NCBI GenBank assembly: GCA_031263445.1
Contig: JAISFV010000152.1
Location: forward strand, 1 to 35,419
Source of the DNA: Synergistaceae bacterium
GTDB lineage: Bacteria > Synergistota > Synergistia > Synergistales > Synergistaceae
Length of the DNA: 35,419 bases
Direction: 5' to 3'
Of this stretch, positions 8,625 to 16,523 are shown one piece after another (position 1 is the first letter of the stretch; every line of letters begins with the position of its first letter). The position numbers were made by a program, and so were the translations under genes. A model generated the notes under the pieces. It did no database searches and was not told the origin of the DNA. It saw nothing but the letters and a program-made list of their open reading frames with translations.

Positions 8625-9512
8625 TTACCTGCGCATGACCGCCCTAAACTTGGCGAGCAATTCCTCGACAGACATCCCTGTCCTTATCCCAAAGCGAGTC
8701 AGCGCGAAATCGTAACGCACCGGGTCGTCGGGCCGCAGCCTCCTGAAACCGTCCGTGGCGTCTTGCGCCGCCATCCCGTCGGCGCTCTTGCGAGTGACGA
8801 AACCAAGCCCGGTAGCAATCCGAAACATATGCGTATCGAGCGGGACAATGATATCACAAGCAGGGACGCTTCTCCACCCGCCTGGATCCACGTCGTCCTG
8901 CCGTGCCATCCAGCGGATGTACAGGGCCAGGCGCTTGCAGGCGCTCCCCTTCGACGGGCGGGGAAGGAGGTGGGATGAATCAAGCCCTGCGCAACTGAGC
9001 AGGGTCCGTGTAAAATGTTCCATCGCGCCCGGCACACCGCGTCGCGGCGAAAAATCGCCAAACCCTGACCGCACTCCTTCCGACATGCCCTCCATGAAGA
9101 GGTTTTCGAGGCTTCCGTGGGAGATCAAGGCCCTGCCTATCCCGTGGAGGAACATCGCCATCTCCTCGCACGCAGTGAAACGGTGGACGAAGCCCCCGAG
9201 CCTCCGCGCCATCTCGTCGTGTGAGGCAGCGCGCCTAGCGTACTCAGCGAGTGCCTCCGCAGGGGAGGGGCCGACCACGTCCAGAACGCGGCGGACGCTT
9301 GACAGGATCGACGCCACGCGCCCATAAGCCAGCGACGAGGCGATAAGCCCGACGACCTCCCTGTCCGCCGCCTTGTCGTAATGATACAGGAACTCCAGCG
9401 GATCCGGCGATACGTATTCCCTGCGGTTATACTCCTGGTATAAGTCCTCCAGCAGCTCATATGTCCCGCCCTCGTAAGGCGCTGCCGGCGTGTCTGTCTC
9501 CAAAGCGGTCAT
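8625..9512 (-). CDS. TIGR02757 (DUF2400) family protein
   Basis: A 295-aa protein of the TIGR02757/DUF2400 family, recognised from YNRREYVSPDPLEFLYHY near the N-terminus, the DREVVGLIASSLAYGRV segment, KRLALYIRWMARQDDVDPGGW in the middle and LDTHMFRIATGLGF towards the end. The second half has the look of the helix-hairpin-helix/DNA-glycosylase-like helical fold, but no catalytic lysine-aspartate pair can be assigned by eye. The molecular function is not established as far as I know. Its ATG overlaps the flavin reductase stop by 4 bases (ATGA), so the two are translationally coupled, and ppk1 follows 39 bases later. Confidence 0.82.
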   Translation of the reverse strand: MTALETDTPAAPYEGGTYELLEDLYQEYNRREYVSPDPLEFLYHYDKAADREVVGLIASSLAYGRVASILSSVRRVLDVVGPSPAEALAEYARRAASHDEMARRLGGFVHRFTACEEMAMFLHGIGRALISHGSLENLFMEGMSEGVRSGFGDFSPRRGVPGAMEHFTRTLLSCAGLDSSHLLPRPSKGSACKRLALYIRWMARQDDVDPGGWRSVPACDIIVPLDTHMFRIATGLGFVTRKSADGMAAQDATDGFRRLRPDDPVRYDFALTRFGIRTGMSVEELLAKFRAVMRR

Positions 9513-10054
9513 TTCATGTCGTTGAACGCGAACGTAGGCGCGGTCTTAGGGGATTTGCCCCTCTTCACTAGGTGGTAGTTCGCGTACGTCAGCGGGATGC
9601 CCTCTTTAAACACCCATGCTGAGACGATCTCCCCGGCGAAGAGTGTATGGGTTCCCAGGTTGAGCCTCCCGGTGACCTTCGCCTCGAACGCGGAGAGGCA
9701 CCACTCCCTGACGACGGGGATATTGAGGCCGCCCGTGACGTGATCCACCCCGGCGAACTTGTCGATATCCCGCCCGCTCTTGAACCCGAACGTCCCTATG
9801 AAGGTCATCGGGACCTCCTCTTGCAGCACGGAGACAGCAAACAGGCCCGTCTCCTGCACACATCTCTCCGTCAGGTTCTCCCTGTTCAGGCAGACGGTGA
9901 TCGTGGCTGGTTCGGCCGTGGTCTGCATAACCGCGTTCGCGATCTGCCCATTTGCCTTCTCCGCCAAATGGGAACTCACGATATACATGCCGTAGCTCAT
10001 GCTGAAAAGCGCCTTGGGGTCAAATTCCGCCAATCGGCTCGCCTCCTTGGTCAT
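9509..10054 (-). CDS. Flavin reductase-like FMN-binding protein
   Basis: A 181-aa flavin reductase domain protein, similar in layout to anaerobe proteins that reduce FMN or pass electrons to rubredoxin-type partners. Recognisable segments are the start FDPKALFSMSYGMYIVSS, the flavin-contact stretch ANAVMQTTAEPATITVCLNREN, GFKSGRDIDKF, and the closing YHLVKRGKSPKTAPTF, which matches the Y-x-x-x-K-x-G-KSPKTAPT ending of the family. ATG 10054 lacks a good ribosome site. A TTG at 10033 has AGGAGG 8 bases upstream and would give MAEFDPKALF, closer to the conserved start, so the true start may be 10033. It is the first gene of a chain running through ppk1 to yfhO. Confidence 0.85.
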   Translation of the reverse strand: MTKEASRLAEFDPKALFSMSYGMYIVSSHLAEKANGQIANAVMQTTAEPATITVCLNRENLTERCVQETGLFAVSVLQEEVPMTFIGTFGFKSGRDIDKFAGVDHVTGGLNIPVVREWCLSAFEAKVTGRLNLGTHTLFAGEIVSAWVFKEGIPLTYANYHLVKRGKSPKTAPTFAFNDMK

Positions 10055-10125
10055 GTTTTAAGGAAAAGCTGGTTTGTTCTTAGGAGCCTGAGGGATAAAG
10101 ATTTAAACCTCGCGGCATCCGCTGT

Positions 10126-10150
10126 CCTAAACAGCAAAGCGGCGTTTAGG
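10126..10150. repeat. Perfect 7-bp inverted repeat between the Fic gene and the flavin reductase gene
   Basis: CCTAAAC (10126-10132) and GTTTAGG (10144-10150) are exact complements around an 11-base loop. The repeat lies after the Fic stop and before the flavin reductase start, both on the minus strand. It has no run of T on its 3' side, so it is a weak terminator candidate and could be an operator. Confidence 0.4.
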
Positions 10151-10177
10151 CGAACTTAACCAGCGTCCCCTCAGTTT

Positions 10178-11068
10178 TCACTCTATATTTTTCGCTGATT
10201 CCTTGCCCAGCGGGGTGAGCCGGTATTTCTGCGTCGGGCTCCTAGGGGAGTCCGGCTGGGTCATCTCCACGAAGCCTGATTCGATAGCAGGGTCGAGATA
10301 GTTCTTCCTGAACGTCCCCCTGTGTGCCATGTGGAGGCCGGACATCACCTCGGAGCTGCTCAACGTGCGGCCTCCGAAGACCAAAAGGAGCCTCTCCATA
10401 TAGTCGGACAGCCTGGCTGGCGCTGTCAGCCGCTCCGAGGCGGCGCGAGGGGCGGCGGCTATTTTCGCGGACAGCTCCTCCGCAACCAGCCCGAGCATAT
10501 AAAGGACGAATGGCGCGGCGTTTTTTTGCCTGTCCGACCGTTCGAGCGCCAGCAGGTACGCGGGCTTGCCCCGGGAGACAGCTTCCTCCAGGCTCAAAGG
10601 GGCCAGCGCCGGACGCCACTTGACGATCAGCTCCGAATGCCAGAGCCTCGCAAGGCGTCCGTTCCCGTCGATGAATGGGTGGGCGCAGAGGAGCTGATAG
10701 TGGAATATCGCAAACGCGATCATGGGGTGTTCTCCAGGGTCGCCGAGCCATTCGAAGAGTTCTTCGGTGAGTCTCCTGGCAGCCTGTGGCGGCGGCGGCG
10801 TCAACATCACCTGCGCGCCTCGCGTCACGCGGGCATCCGTCGTCCTGAACGCGCCAGCCCCAGGGACGGAGAACCCGAGCAACGCCCCATGCGCTCCCAG
10901 CAGGTCGGATATCTTGTAGGGATCATAACGGGCCAGCCCGGCGTCATCGCTCCGGCCGGCCGCCCTCTCGGCATACACGCCGACGGACTCGCATACATCG
11001 CCTAAAACCACCGATAACCCAGCTTCCATGACGAAAGGGGCAGTCCAGCCCCTCTTGGACGCCATCAT
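10178..11068 (-). CDS. Fic domain protein with C-terminal winged helix
   Basis: A 296-aa Fic protein. The catalytic loop HPFIDGNGRLAR (from about residue 130) is intact, including the histidine, the acidic residue and the GNGR anion hole; Fic enzymes with this loop normally attach AMP to a hydroxyl on a target protein. The C-terminal third reads as a winged helix (EVMSGLHMAHRGTFRKNYL, then SPTQKYRLTPLGK), the usual companion in the large single-chain Fic group. The inhibitory motif [S/T]xxxE[G/N] that normally precedes the core is not visible in the N-terminal region. The frame opens with TTG 11071, but a G-rich ribosome site at 11073-11078 fits ATG 11068 or 11065 better. It stands alone with about 120-155 bases of non-coding DNA on each side; no antitoxin gene is adjacent. 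Confidence 0.85.
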   Translation of the reverse strand: MMASKRGWTAPFVMEAGLSVVLGDVCESVGVYAERAAGRSDDAGLARYDPYKISDLLGAHGALLGFSVPGAGAFRTTDARVTRGAQVMLTPPPPQAARRLTEELFEWLGDPGEHPMIAFAIFHYQLLCAHPFIDGNGRLARLWHSELIVKWRPALAPLSLEEAVSRGKPAYLLALERSDRQKNAAPFVLYMLGLVAEELSAKIAAAPRAASERLTAPARLSDYMERLLLVFGGRTLSSSEVMSGLHMAHRGTFRKNYLDPAIESGFVEMTQPDSPRSPTQKYRLTPLGKESAKNIE

Positions 11069-11226
11069 CAATCCCCCCAGATTAACCCACTGATCGGGAC
11101 GCGTTTTTTCCTGCGTTGCTCGCCCCGGGCCTGAGCAGACGTAGATGCCTGCTCCCTGTATTATGCGCTCCGCTAACGCAACCCATCATAACAGGAATAT
11201 ATCCAAAGCGAAAGAGGTTATCGCGA

Positions 11227-12696
11227 TCAAGAGTCGCGCAAGCGCCTTAAGGTAAAAACCAAGCCGTCTGCGTCAGGGGTCGGCAGCGTCACGGGCTTTC
11301 TCGCGAAAACCCTCTCGACCGTGCCGGCGCAGACAGGGCCCCATGCGATCAGTTCCACTCCCGCAGGGCGTCCGATCACTCGGGCAAATTCCTCAGACAG
11401 TGCCGAGCTGCCGAAAAGGACGGCGTCCAGCCCGCAAGCCTCCCACTGTTCCATCATGATATCCAAGCCCGGCACGTCCCTAGACATCATCCTGTACGTC
11501 GGCACGGAGGTCACGGAAGCGCCAGCGTCCTCGGCCGCGTCTGACGCGGAGTCCGAAGCGCGCTCATTGCGGGCGAAAACGACGGAATCGCCCGGCCTTA
11601 CCGCCTCGCGCAGCGAAGAGGCAAGGCTCTCGCTCGTACCTCCGGCGACCAGATCCGGCTCTATGCCTATCTGGCGGAGCGCAGCCGCCGTCCCGTTCCC
11701 TATAGCCGCGACGCGCCCCTTGACGCCCCGCAGGTCGCGGACGACCCTCCTGAGCTCCCTTGGGCCGCGCGGGCTGGTCAGCACCAGCCAGTCGGCGTTA
11801 CAGAGGGCTTGCGCGGCCTTCTTTGAATCGTCTGGCTCAAGCGGCGCCAGGGACAGCAGCGGAAGCCCGTAACAGTCCGCGCCAAGCCCCTCCAGCGCCC
11901 GCCCCGTATGCCAGCACTCGGGATAAGGGCGGCAGACCGCTACCTGCAACCCCTGGAGAGGACCCCTCTGCGGCGCAAGATCCATACCGGCAGTCCCCCC
12001 GACGTATATCACGGCCGGGGCCGGCAATCGTTGATTTTGCGACAGCCCGCTCATTTCAAGGAGCGTGCCGTCCATGCGGCGCGCCCTGCCCCACCCGCCC
12101 CATACGACGACCGTCACCCTCGTGTCCGGAGGCTTGCCCATATCGAGCAGCTTGCGGGACAGATCGCCGAAAGCGGACGCTCCCATGTACAGCGCCGCAG
12201 TCCCCGATCCCGTCATGCTCCGGAGGATATCGCAGTCATCTCTGTCCACTCTGCCTCGCCCGTGGCGGCCGGCGACCAGAGAAAGCGCGGGCGAGACGTC
12301 CCTGTGGGTGACGGGCAGCCCTGCGGAGACCGCCCCGCCGAACGCGGCAGACACGCCCGGGACGGCACTCCATTCGACGCCCGCCGAGCTGAGGGCCGCC
12401 GCCTCCTCCCCTCCGCGCCCGAATACGAACGGGTCGCCGCCCTTGAGCCTCACGACTGTTCCGCCCTCGCGTCCGAGCCTTATCAAAAGTTCGTTTATTT
12501 CGCCCTGCGGGATCGAGTGCAAGCTCCCTCTCTTCCCGACAGGATGAAAAATGCAGGACGGAGGGGCCAGTTGGAGGATGTCCGGGTGTATCAGACGGTC
12601 GTACACGACGTGACGGGCATTTGAGAGACACTCGCGGGCCGCTGCCGTGAGGAGCCGGGGCGACCCGCAGCCGGCACCGGTGAGTATGACGCTCAT
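11227..12696 (-). CDS. cobA/hemD: Uroporphyrinogen-III C-methyltransferase / uroporphyrinogen-III synthase fusion
   Basis: A 489-aa two-domain enzyme. Residues 1 to about 240 are the SAM-dependent methyltransferase that makes precorrin-2, with VILTGAGCGSP at the start, VVYDRLIHPDIL, VVRLKGGDPFVFGRGGEE and VPGVSAAFGGAVSAGLPVTHR. Residues from about 250 to the end are uroporphyrinogen-III synthase, weakly conserved as usual but recognisable by DWLVLTSPRGPRELRR, VAAIGNGTAAALRQIGIEPDLV and AVLFGSSALSEEF. The fusion makes uroporphyrinogen III and commits it to the corrin/siroheme branch in one polypeptide. Such fusions are known in Firmicutes and related anaerobes. The start overlaps the preceding precorrin-2 dehydrogenase-HemC gene by 4 bases (ATGA). 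Confidence 0.93.
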   Translation of the reverse strand: MSVILTGAGCGSPRLLTAAARECLSNARHVVYDRLIHPDILQLAPPSCIFHPVGKRGSLHSIPQGEINELLIRLGREGGTVVRLKGGDPFVFGRGGEEAAALSSAGVEWSAVPGVSAAFGGAVSAGLPVTHRDVSPALSLVAGRHGRGRVDRDDCDILRSMTGSGTAALYMGASAFGDLSRKLLDMGKPPDTRVTVVVWGGWGRARRMDGTLLEMSGLSQNQRLPAPAVIYVGGTAGMDLAPQRGPLQGLQVAVCRPYPECWHTGRALEGLGADCYGLPLLSLAPLEPDDSKKAAQALCNADWLVLTSPRGPRELRRVVRDLRGVKGRVAAIGNGTAAALRQIGIEPDLVAGGTSESLASSLREAVRPGDSVVFARNERASDSASDAAEDAGASVTSVPTYRMMSRDVPGLDIMMEQWEACGLDAVLFGSSALSEEFARVIGRPAGVELIAWGPVCAGTVERVFARKPVTLPTPDADGLVFTLRRLRDS

Positions 12697-14120
12697 CTCA
12701 TGGAAAAAGGCGCGGTGATGAGGGCCACGAGCGGCAGGGCGCGCATCTCGCCCCAGAGGCGGGACGCGAGCGCCAGAGCGTCATCGGCAGAGGCCACGCG
12801 ACCGCTGACGCCGGCTTCCGCGCACTCGCCGCGCAATGAGTAGAGCGCGGCATCGAGGCGCATCGTCCCGTCTGCCATCTCCCCTCTCACGCCTATCGGG
12901 CATACGCAACCTAGCCCTATGAGACGTAGCAATTCGCGCTCTGCCATGGTCTCGCACCACGTCTCAAAATGATTCAGATCGCGTGCCGTCTCCTCCTCTG
13001 GCGAACCGGCGCGGGCCTCTATCGCTATCGCCCCCTGGCCGGCCGCCGTTATGAACGGCAGTCTCACAGCGCCGCTGACGCTCATGCCAAGCCTGAAGAG
13101 CCCCGCCTCGGCGATTATCAGCGCGTCCATCTCGCCCTTTTCGAGCCGTGCCAAGCGCGTCTCGACATTGCCCCTGCACTTGACGAATTTGAGATCTCCC
13201 CTCACGCGCCCCGCCTGGGCCCGTCTCCTGAGGCTGGACGTACCCACCACGGCACCCCGCGGCAGGGAACCGAGCCCGCCGCCGCAGCGTGTCACGAGGA
13301 CATCGCTCACAGGCCCCCTCGGCAGGACGGACGCTATGGCGCACCCGTCGGGGAGGATGACCGGCATATCCTTCATGCTGTGAACAGCGAGGTCGCCTCT
13401 ACCGGCCAGCAGTTCCTCCTCCAATGCCTTCACGAAGGCCCCGAAGCCGCCAAACTCCCTCAGCTCAATCTCCCGGTTGCGGTCCCCGTGGCTTGTGACC
13501 GCCTCGCAGCGGGCGCTTATCCCTAGGCCTGACAGCGCCTTCACGCACTCGTCGGCCTGTGCCTGCGCGAGCGGGCTGTTCCTCGTCAAAATAGTCATCG
13601 TTTTTCGGCTTGGCGCCAGCGCGTCCTTGCCAGGAGCGGCTTCACCCCCGCGCAAGTTTTTTTGCTGCCGCGCGCGGGCGGCGATCCCCCTCTTGACCTC
13701 CGCAGCCGTTGCCGGGTCGCTCCCGCCGCTCGACACGCCCACGAAACAGCCGTCCATTTCGAACTGGGCGCACAGGGCAAAATCCCCGCGCAGACCGTTT
13801 GAGCAGGTATCCGCGGCACAGCGTTCCGCCCTGGCCATCGCCAGGACATCATCCAGCTCGTCTCTCGGCAGCGCGAGCACCGCAAAGGAACGCCCCTGGA
13901 AATCCTCCCGGGCTGCGGTTTTTTTCTCCCACGTTATTTCTCCCGCCGCCGCCAGGGCGCGAAGCCCCTCGGTGGCATCCGGGGAAATCAGCCTCACCCT
14001 CGCGCCGGAAGCCAGCATCGTCCCGACCTTGCGCTCGCCCACGCTGCCGCCGCCGACGACCAGTATTTCGTGCAGTCCGAGGTTGAGTGAGACTATCAGC
14101 CTGAACGGATTATCCGGCAT
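12693..14120 (-). CDS. hemC: Precorrin-2 dehydrogenase (SirC/CysG-N type) fused to hydroxymethylbilane synthase
   Basis: A 475-aa fusion. Residues 1 to about 160 are an NAD-dependent precorrin-2 dehydrogenase, with the dinucleotide-binding LVVGGGSVGERKVGTML and the GVSSGGSDPATAAEVK segment. From about residue 175 comes a complete hydroxymethylbilane synthase beginning ILTRNSPLAQAQADE. It has HSMKDMP with its catalytic aspartate (about residue 251), GTSSLRRRAQ, CRGNVETRLARL, and the cofactor-binding cysteine in GLGCVCPIG (about residue 405, where other HemC proteins read GGCQVPIG). One protein thus acts before and after uroporphyrinogen III, and the steps between are in the next gene's CobA-HemD. 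I chose ATG 14120, which overlaps the cbiG-cbiH stop by 11 bases; the extra upstream codons lie inside that gene. No internal stop or convincing internal ribosome site separates the domains. Confidence 0.9.
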   Translation of the reverse strand: MPDNPFRLIVSLNLGLHEILVVGGGSVGERKVGTMLASGARVRLISPDATEGLRALAAAGEITWEKKTAAREDFQGRSFAVLALPRDELDDVLAMARAERCAADTCSNGLRGDFALCAQFEMDGCFVGVSSGGSDPATAAEVKRGIAARARQQKNLRGGEAAPGKDALAPSRKTMTILTRNSPLAQAQADECVKALSGLGISARCEAVTSHGDRNREIELREFGGFGAFVKALEEELLAGRGDLAVHSMKDMPVILPDGCAIASVLPRGPVSDVLVTRCGGGLGSLPRGAVVGTSSLRRRAQAGRVRGDLKFVKCRGNVETRLARLEKGEMDALIIAEAGLFRLGMSVSGAVRLPFITAAGQGAIAIEARAGSPEEETARDLNHFETWCETMAERELLRLIGLGCVCPIGVRGEMADGTMRLDAALYSLRGECAEAGVSGRVASADDALALASRLWGEMRALPLVALITAPFSMR

Positions 14121-15759
14121 AGCCAGCTTCCTGCTCAGGCACGTCACGCGGCGGTTCCAGCCATACCTTCTTGCCGTCCGGCCCGATGCGCAATTCACGC
14201 GCCGTCGGGGAGAGGAAGAACATCACGGTACCGGCGTCCACGGCATCCGGGTCGAGCGCGTCTGCCGAAATTTCACGGACGGATTCGCCCTCACGCCCCG
14301 CGTCGCGCACCACGAGGAGTCGCCGATCCGAAAAAATGCGCCTGACATCCGCGAGCCTCTCCGCAAGACCCTCCCTTGCCGGATTAGAGAGCGCGACAGT
14401 CACGCCGCCGAGGGCCGCCCCTTCCAGCGCCAGGAGCGCGGACTCCCACGGCTGATGACGGTCGGAGAGCGAGAACATCGCAAGGCCGTTGGCATAAGGC
14501 GCGCCGATTGCCTTTGCGGCGGCCTGCACGGCGCTTACGCCCGGGATGACGCTTACGCGGAGATCCCCTGCCATAGCGAGCGCTGACGGGGCCGGCCCGA
14601 AGAGGCACGGGTCGCCGAACGAAAGCAGAGCCACTTCATAGCCGGACCTCGCGAGATCCATGGCGCGCCGCGCGCCGTCCTCTCCGACGCCGTAACGCTC
14701 TATTATCTTGCCGCCCCTGAGTGACGGAGGCAGCACGTCTACGTCCAGGTCACTTACGACTATGGCATCTGCGGATGACAGGGCGTTTGCCGCCTCCGCA
14801 GTCAAAAAAACGGCTCCGCCCGGCCCGGCACCGACGACGGACAGCCCGCCTGGCTTCGTGGGATCCGTTATCGAAAGCCCGACCGTGACGCCATCACCGC
14901 GTCCGTTATCGGGGACGCCTCCAGAAAATACCGTGAGCGGCAGCCCGTACAACCTGGCGAGTTCCGTGACGCCGCCCTCGCCTGACCCGGCTTCGTCTGT
15001 CCGAAGCCCGCTTAACGCCTCGGCGAGAAACGGACCGCCCGGGCTGGACGAGAGGGCTTTCCTGAGAGCCTTCTCCAGGTCTGACGGTGACGCGTCCCTC
15101 CCGCAACAAATTTCCGCCGCCACGACGCGCGGCACTATCTGCGGCTTCGCGCCGACGAGCCTCTGCGCGTTCCTTGGGGATATGATCAAATCCGCGTCCT
15201 GCTGGCGCGCCGTCGCCTCATAACCAAACGGGAGAGGAAGCGAGACGCCGCTGCCAGCCAGGACGGGATCGACCCAGACTGAAATCTTGCGGCTAGACAC
15301 GAGCTTCCGCACGACGGAGGGGAGGAGCGTCCGGAGCAGCATCCGCCAGTTGCGGCGCGACGCCCACAGATCCGGCGCGATCAAGCCGCTGCGGTCTGTC
15401 GCGGCAGTCGGGGCAAAAATAGCCCCAAAGGACGAGAGCGCGTCAGCACAGCTCCTCGCGAGGTCTGAAGCGCGGCCCATATGCCCGGGCAGCACGGGAA
15501 TCACGACGGCGCCGTCCTCCGATACCGCGACCAAGGCCGGGGTTTCAGCCTTGCCGCCGAGAAGAGGCGCTACGGAGCGGACGGCTGCGGACAGCGCCCC
15601 GATGAAGATAAAGGCGTCCGCCGCGTCCCATCTCGACGCAAAAGCCTCCGCCGCGTCATCGGCAATCGCGGCCCTCTCAGCACCAAGCGTTTCCGCCAGC
15701 TTCAGCGCGACATCGGCACCGCCCTCGTCGTGAAGGATGCAAACGTTTTTTTCCTGCAT
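14110..15759 (-). CDS. cbiG/cbiH: Cobalt-precorrin-5A hydrolase / precorrin-3B C17-methyltransferase fusion (CbiG-CbiH)
   Basis: A 549-aa fusion for corrin-ring contraction. The first ~290 residues are CbiG, with GALSAAVRSVAPLLGGK, VVIPVLPGHMGRASDLAR, ATDRSGLIAPDLWA and a C-terminal half starting near ADLIISPRNAQRLVG. From about residue 305 comes CbiH/CobJ, a tetrapyrrole methylase with LSVVGAGPGG, VALLSFGDPCLFG, VIPGVSAVQAAAKAIGAPY and SLSDRHQPWE. CbiH methylates C17 and closes the delta-lactone; CbiG then opens the lactone and releases acetaldehyde, so the fusion joins functionally consecutive steps. It is separated from cbiE by 119 bases, the largest gap in this cluster, and overlaps the SirC-HemC gene by 11 bases. 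The ribosome site is weak (GAGAG 4 bases upstream). Confidence 0.92.
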   Translation of the reverse strand: MQEKNVCILHDEGGADVALKLAETLGAERAAIADDAAEAFASRWDAADAFIFIGALSAAVRSVAPLLGGKAETPALVAVSEDGAVVIPVLPGHMGRASDLARSCADALSSFGAIFAPTAATDRSGLIAPDLWASRRNWRMLLRTLLPSVVRKLVSSRKISVWVDPVLAGSGVSLPLPFGYEATARQQDADLIISPRNAQRLVGAKPQIVPRVVAAEICCGRDASPSDLEKALRKALSSSPGGPFLAEALSGLRTDEAGSGEGGVTELARLYGLPLTVFSGGVPDNGRGDGVTVGLSITDPTKPGGLSVVGAGPGGAVFLTAEAANALSSADAIVVSDLDVDVLPPSLRGGKIIERYGVGEDGARRAMDLARSGYEVALLSFGDPCLFGPAPSALAMAGDLRVSVIPGVSAVQAAAKAIGAPYANGLAMFSLSDRHQPWESALLALEGAALGGVTVALSNPAREGLAERLADVRRIFSDRRLLVVRDAGREGESVREISADALDPDAVDAGTVMFFLSPTARELRIGPDGKKVWLEPPRDVPEQEAGYAG

Positions 15760-15878
15760 CAGTCTCTCGGGAAGGGGTAATTTATCACTGGCAGCGCCCG
15801 TATGCCATAACAGCAGAGTCTCCTTCGGATCATTCTGTCAAACGCCTCCCCTGATAATGGGAAAAATCGCGGCGCGGC

Positions 15879-16523
15879 TCAGTGCCTCTCCAGCCAGAGC
15901 GTGCCCAGATCGCCCGCGTAGGGGCAACGGGCGAGATCCGCCAGGCTCTCGGCCTCGAACACCAGCTCGCCGGGCAGACCGAGATTCCAGCCTACGGCCG
16001 CCCACATGCCCGAAAGCGCCTCGTCCTCCGCCAGCCACCTGATATGAGATATCGCGTCATGCGCCGGCCCCAGCATCACGACGAGCGCCGCAGAACAGGC
16101 CAGCCTCTCCGCTAGCGCGCGCCGTTCCGGAAGCTCGCGGCCGTAAAGCGCCTCAGACGCCACGTTAACCCACGAACGCCCTATCCTGGCGGCAAGCAAC
16201 TGGATTGAGGCGAGGCCAGGCACTGTCGTGACGTTGTCCCTGCCAAATCGCGCGATCACTTTTTTCGCGAAGCTGTAGAAGCCAGGGTCGCCGCTCACGG
16301 CAAGCACGACATCCCCGCCGCGCGACTCCCTCTCCAGCACCCCCACGACCTCGTCTGACATGCCCGACTGCGGCAGCTCCACCATCCTCGCCCGTGACAG
16401 GGGCGCCGCCGCTTCGAGCATCTTCTTCCCGGCGATTATGACGCGGGCGGCAGACAGCGCGTCCGTTGCCTCGTCGGTCATATACCTAGGCACCCCAGGC
16501 CCCATGCCGACTACTCTGATCAT
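15879..16523 (-). CDS. cbiE: Cobalt-precorrin-7 C5-methyltransferase, CbiE
   Basis: A 214-aa tetrapyrrole methylase matching CbiE. It opens with IRVVGMGPGVPRYMT, has VVLAVSGDPGFYSFAKK in the middle and TVPGLASIQLLAARIGRSW, the SAM-binding and substrate loops of this branch. It methylates C5 of cobalt-precorrin-7 and, with CbiT, completes the conversion to cobalt-precorrin-8. CbiT is not fused here and is not present in the window. Its start overlaps the cbiD stop by 4 bases (ATGA). In the 119 bases after its stop I see no clear terminator or cobalamin-riboswitch box. Confidence 0.9.
   Translation of the reverse strand: MIRVVGMGPGVPRYMTDEATDALSAARVIIAGKKMLEAAAPLSRARMVELPQSGMSDEVVGVLERESRGGDVVLAVSGDPGFYSFAKKVIARFGRDNVTTVPGLASIQLLAARIGRSWVNVASEALYGRELPERRALAERLACSAALVVMLGPAHDAISHIRWLAEDEALSGMWAAVGWNLGLPGELVFEAESLADLARCPYAGDLGTLWLERH

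Noticed and set aside
12236-12631. Open frames antisense or out of frame within the cobA-hemD and other GC-rich genes
   Set aside because: High GC content makes long spurious frames common; none has a ribosome site or a recognisable domain.
15760-15878. Possible cobalamin riboswitch or small gene between cbiE and cbiG-cbiH
   Set aside because: No B12 box (GCCACTG) or recognisable stem arrangement; the only start with a ribosome site gives a 7-residue peptide.
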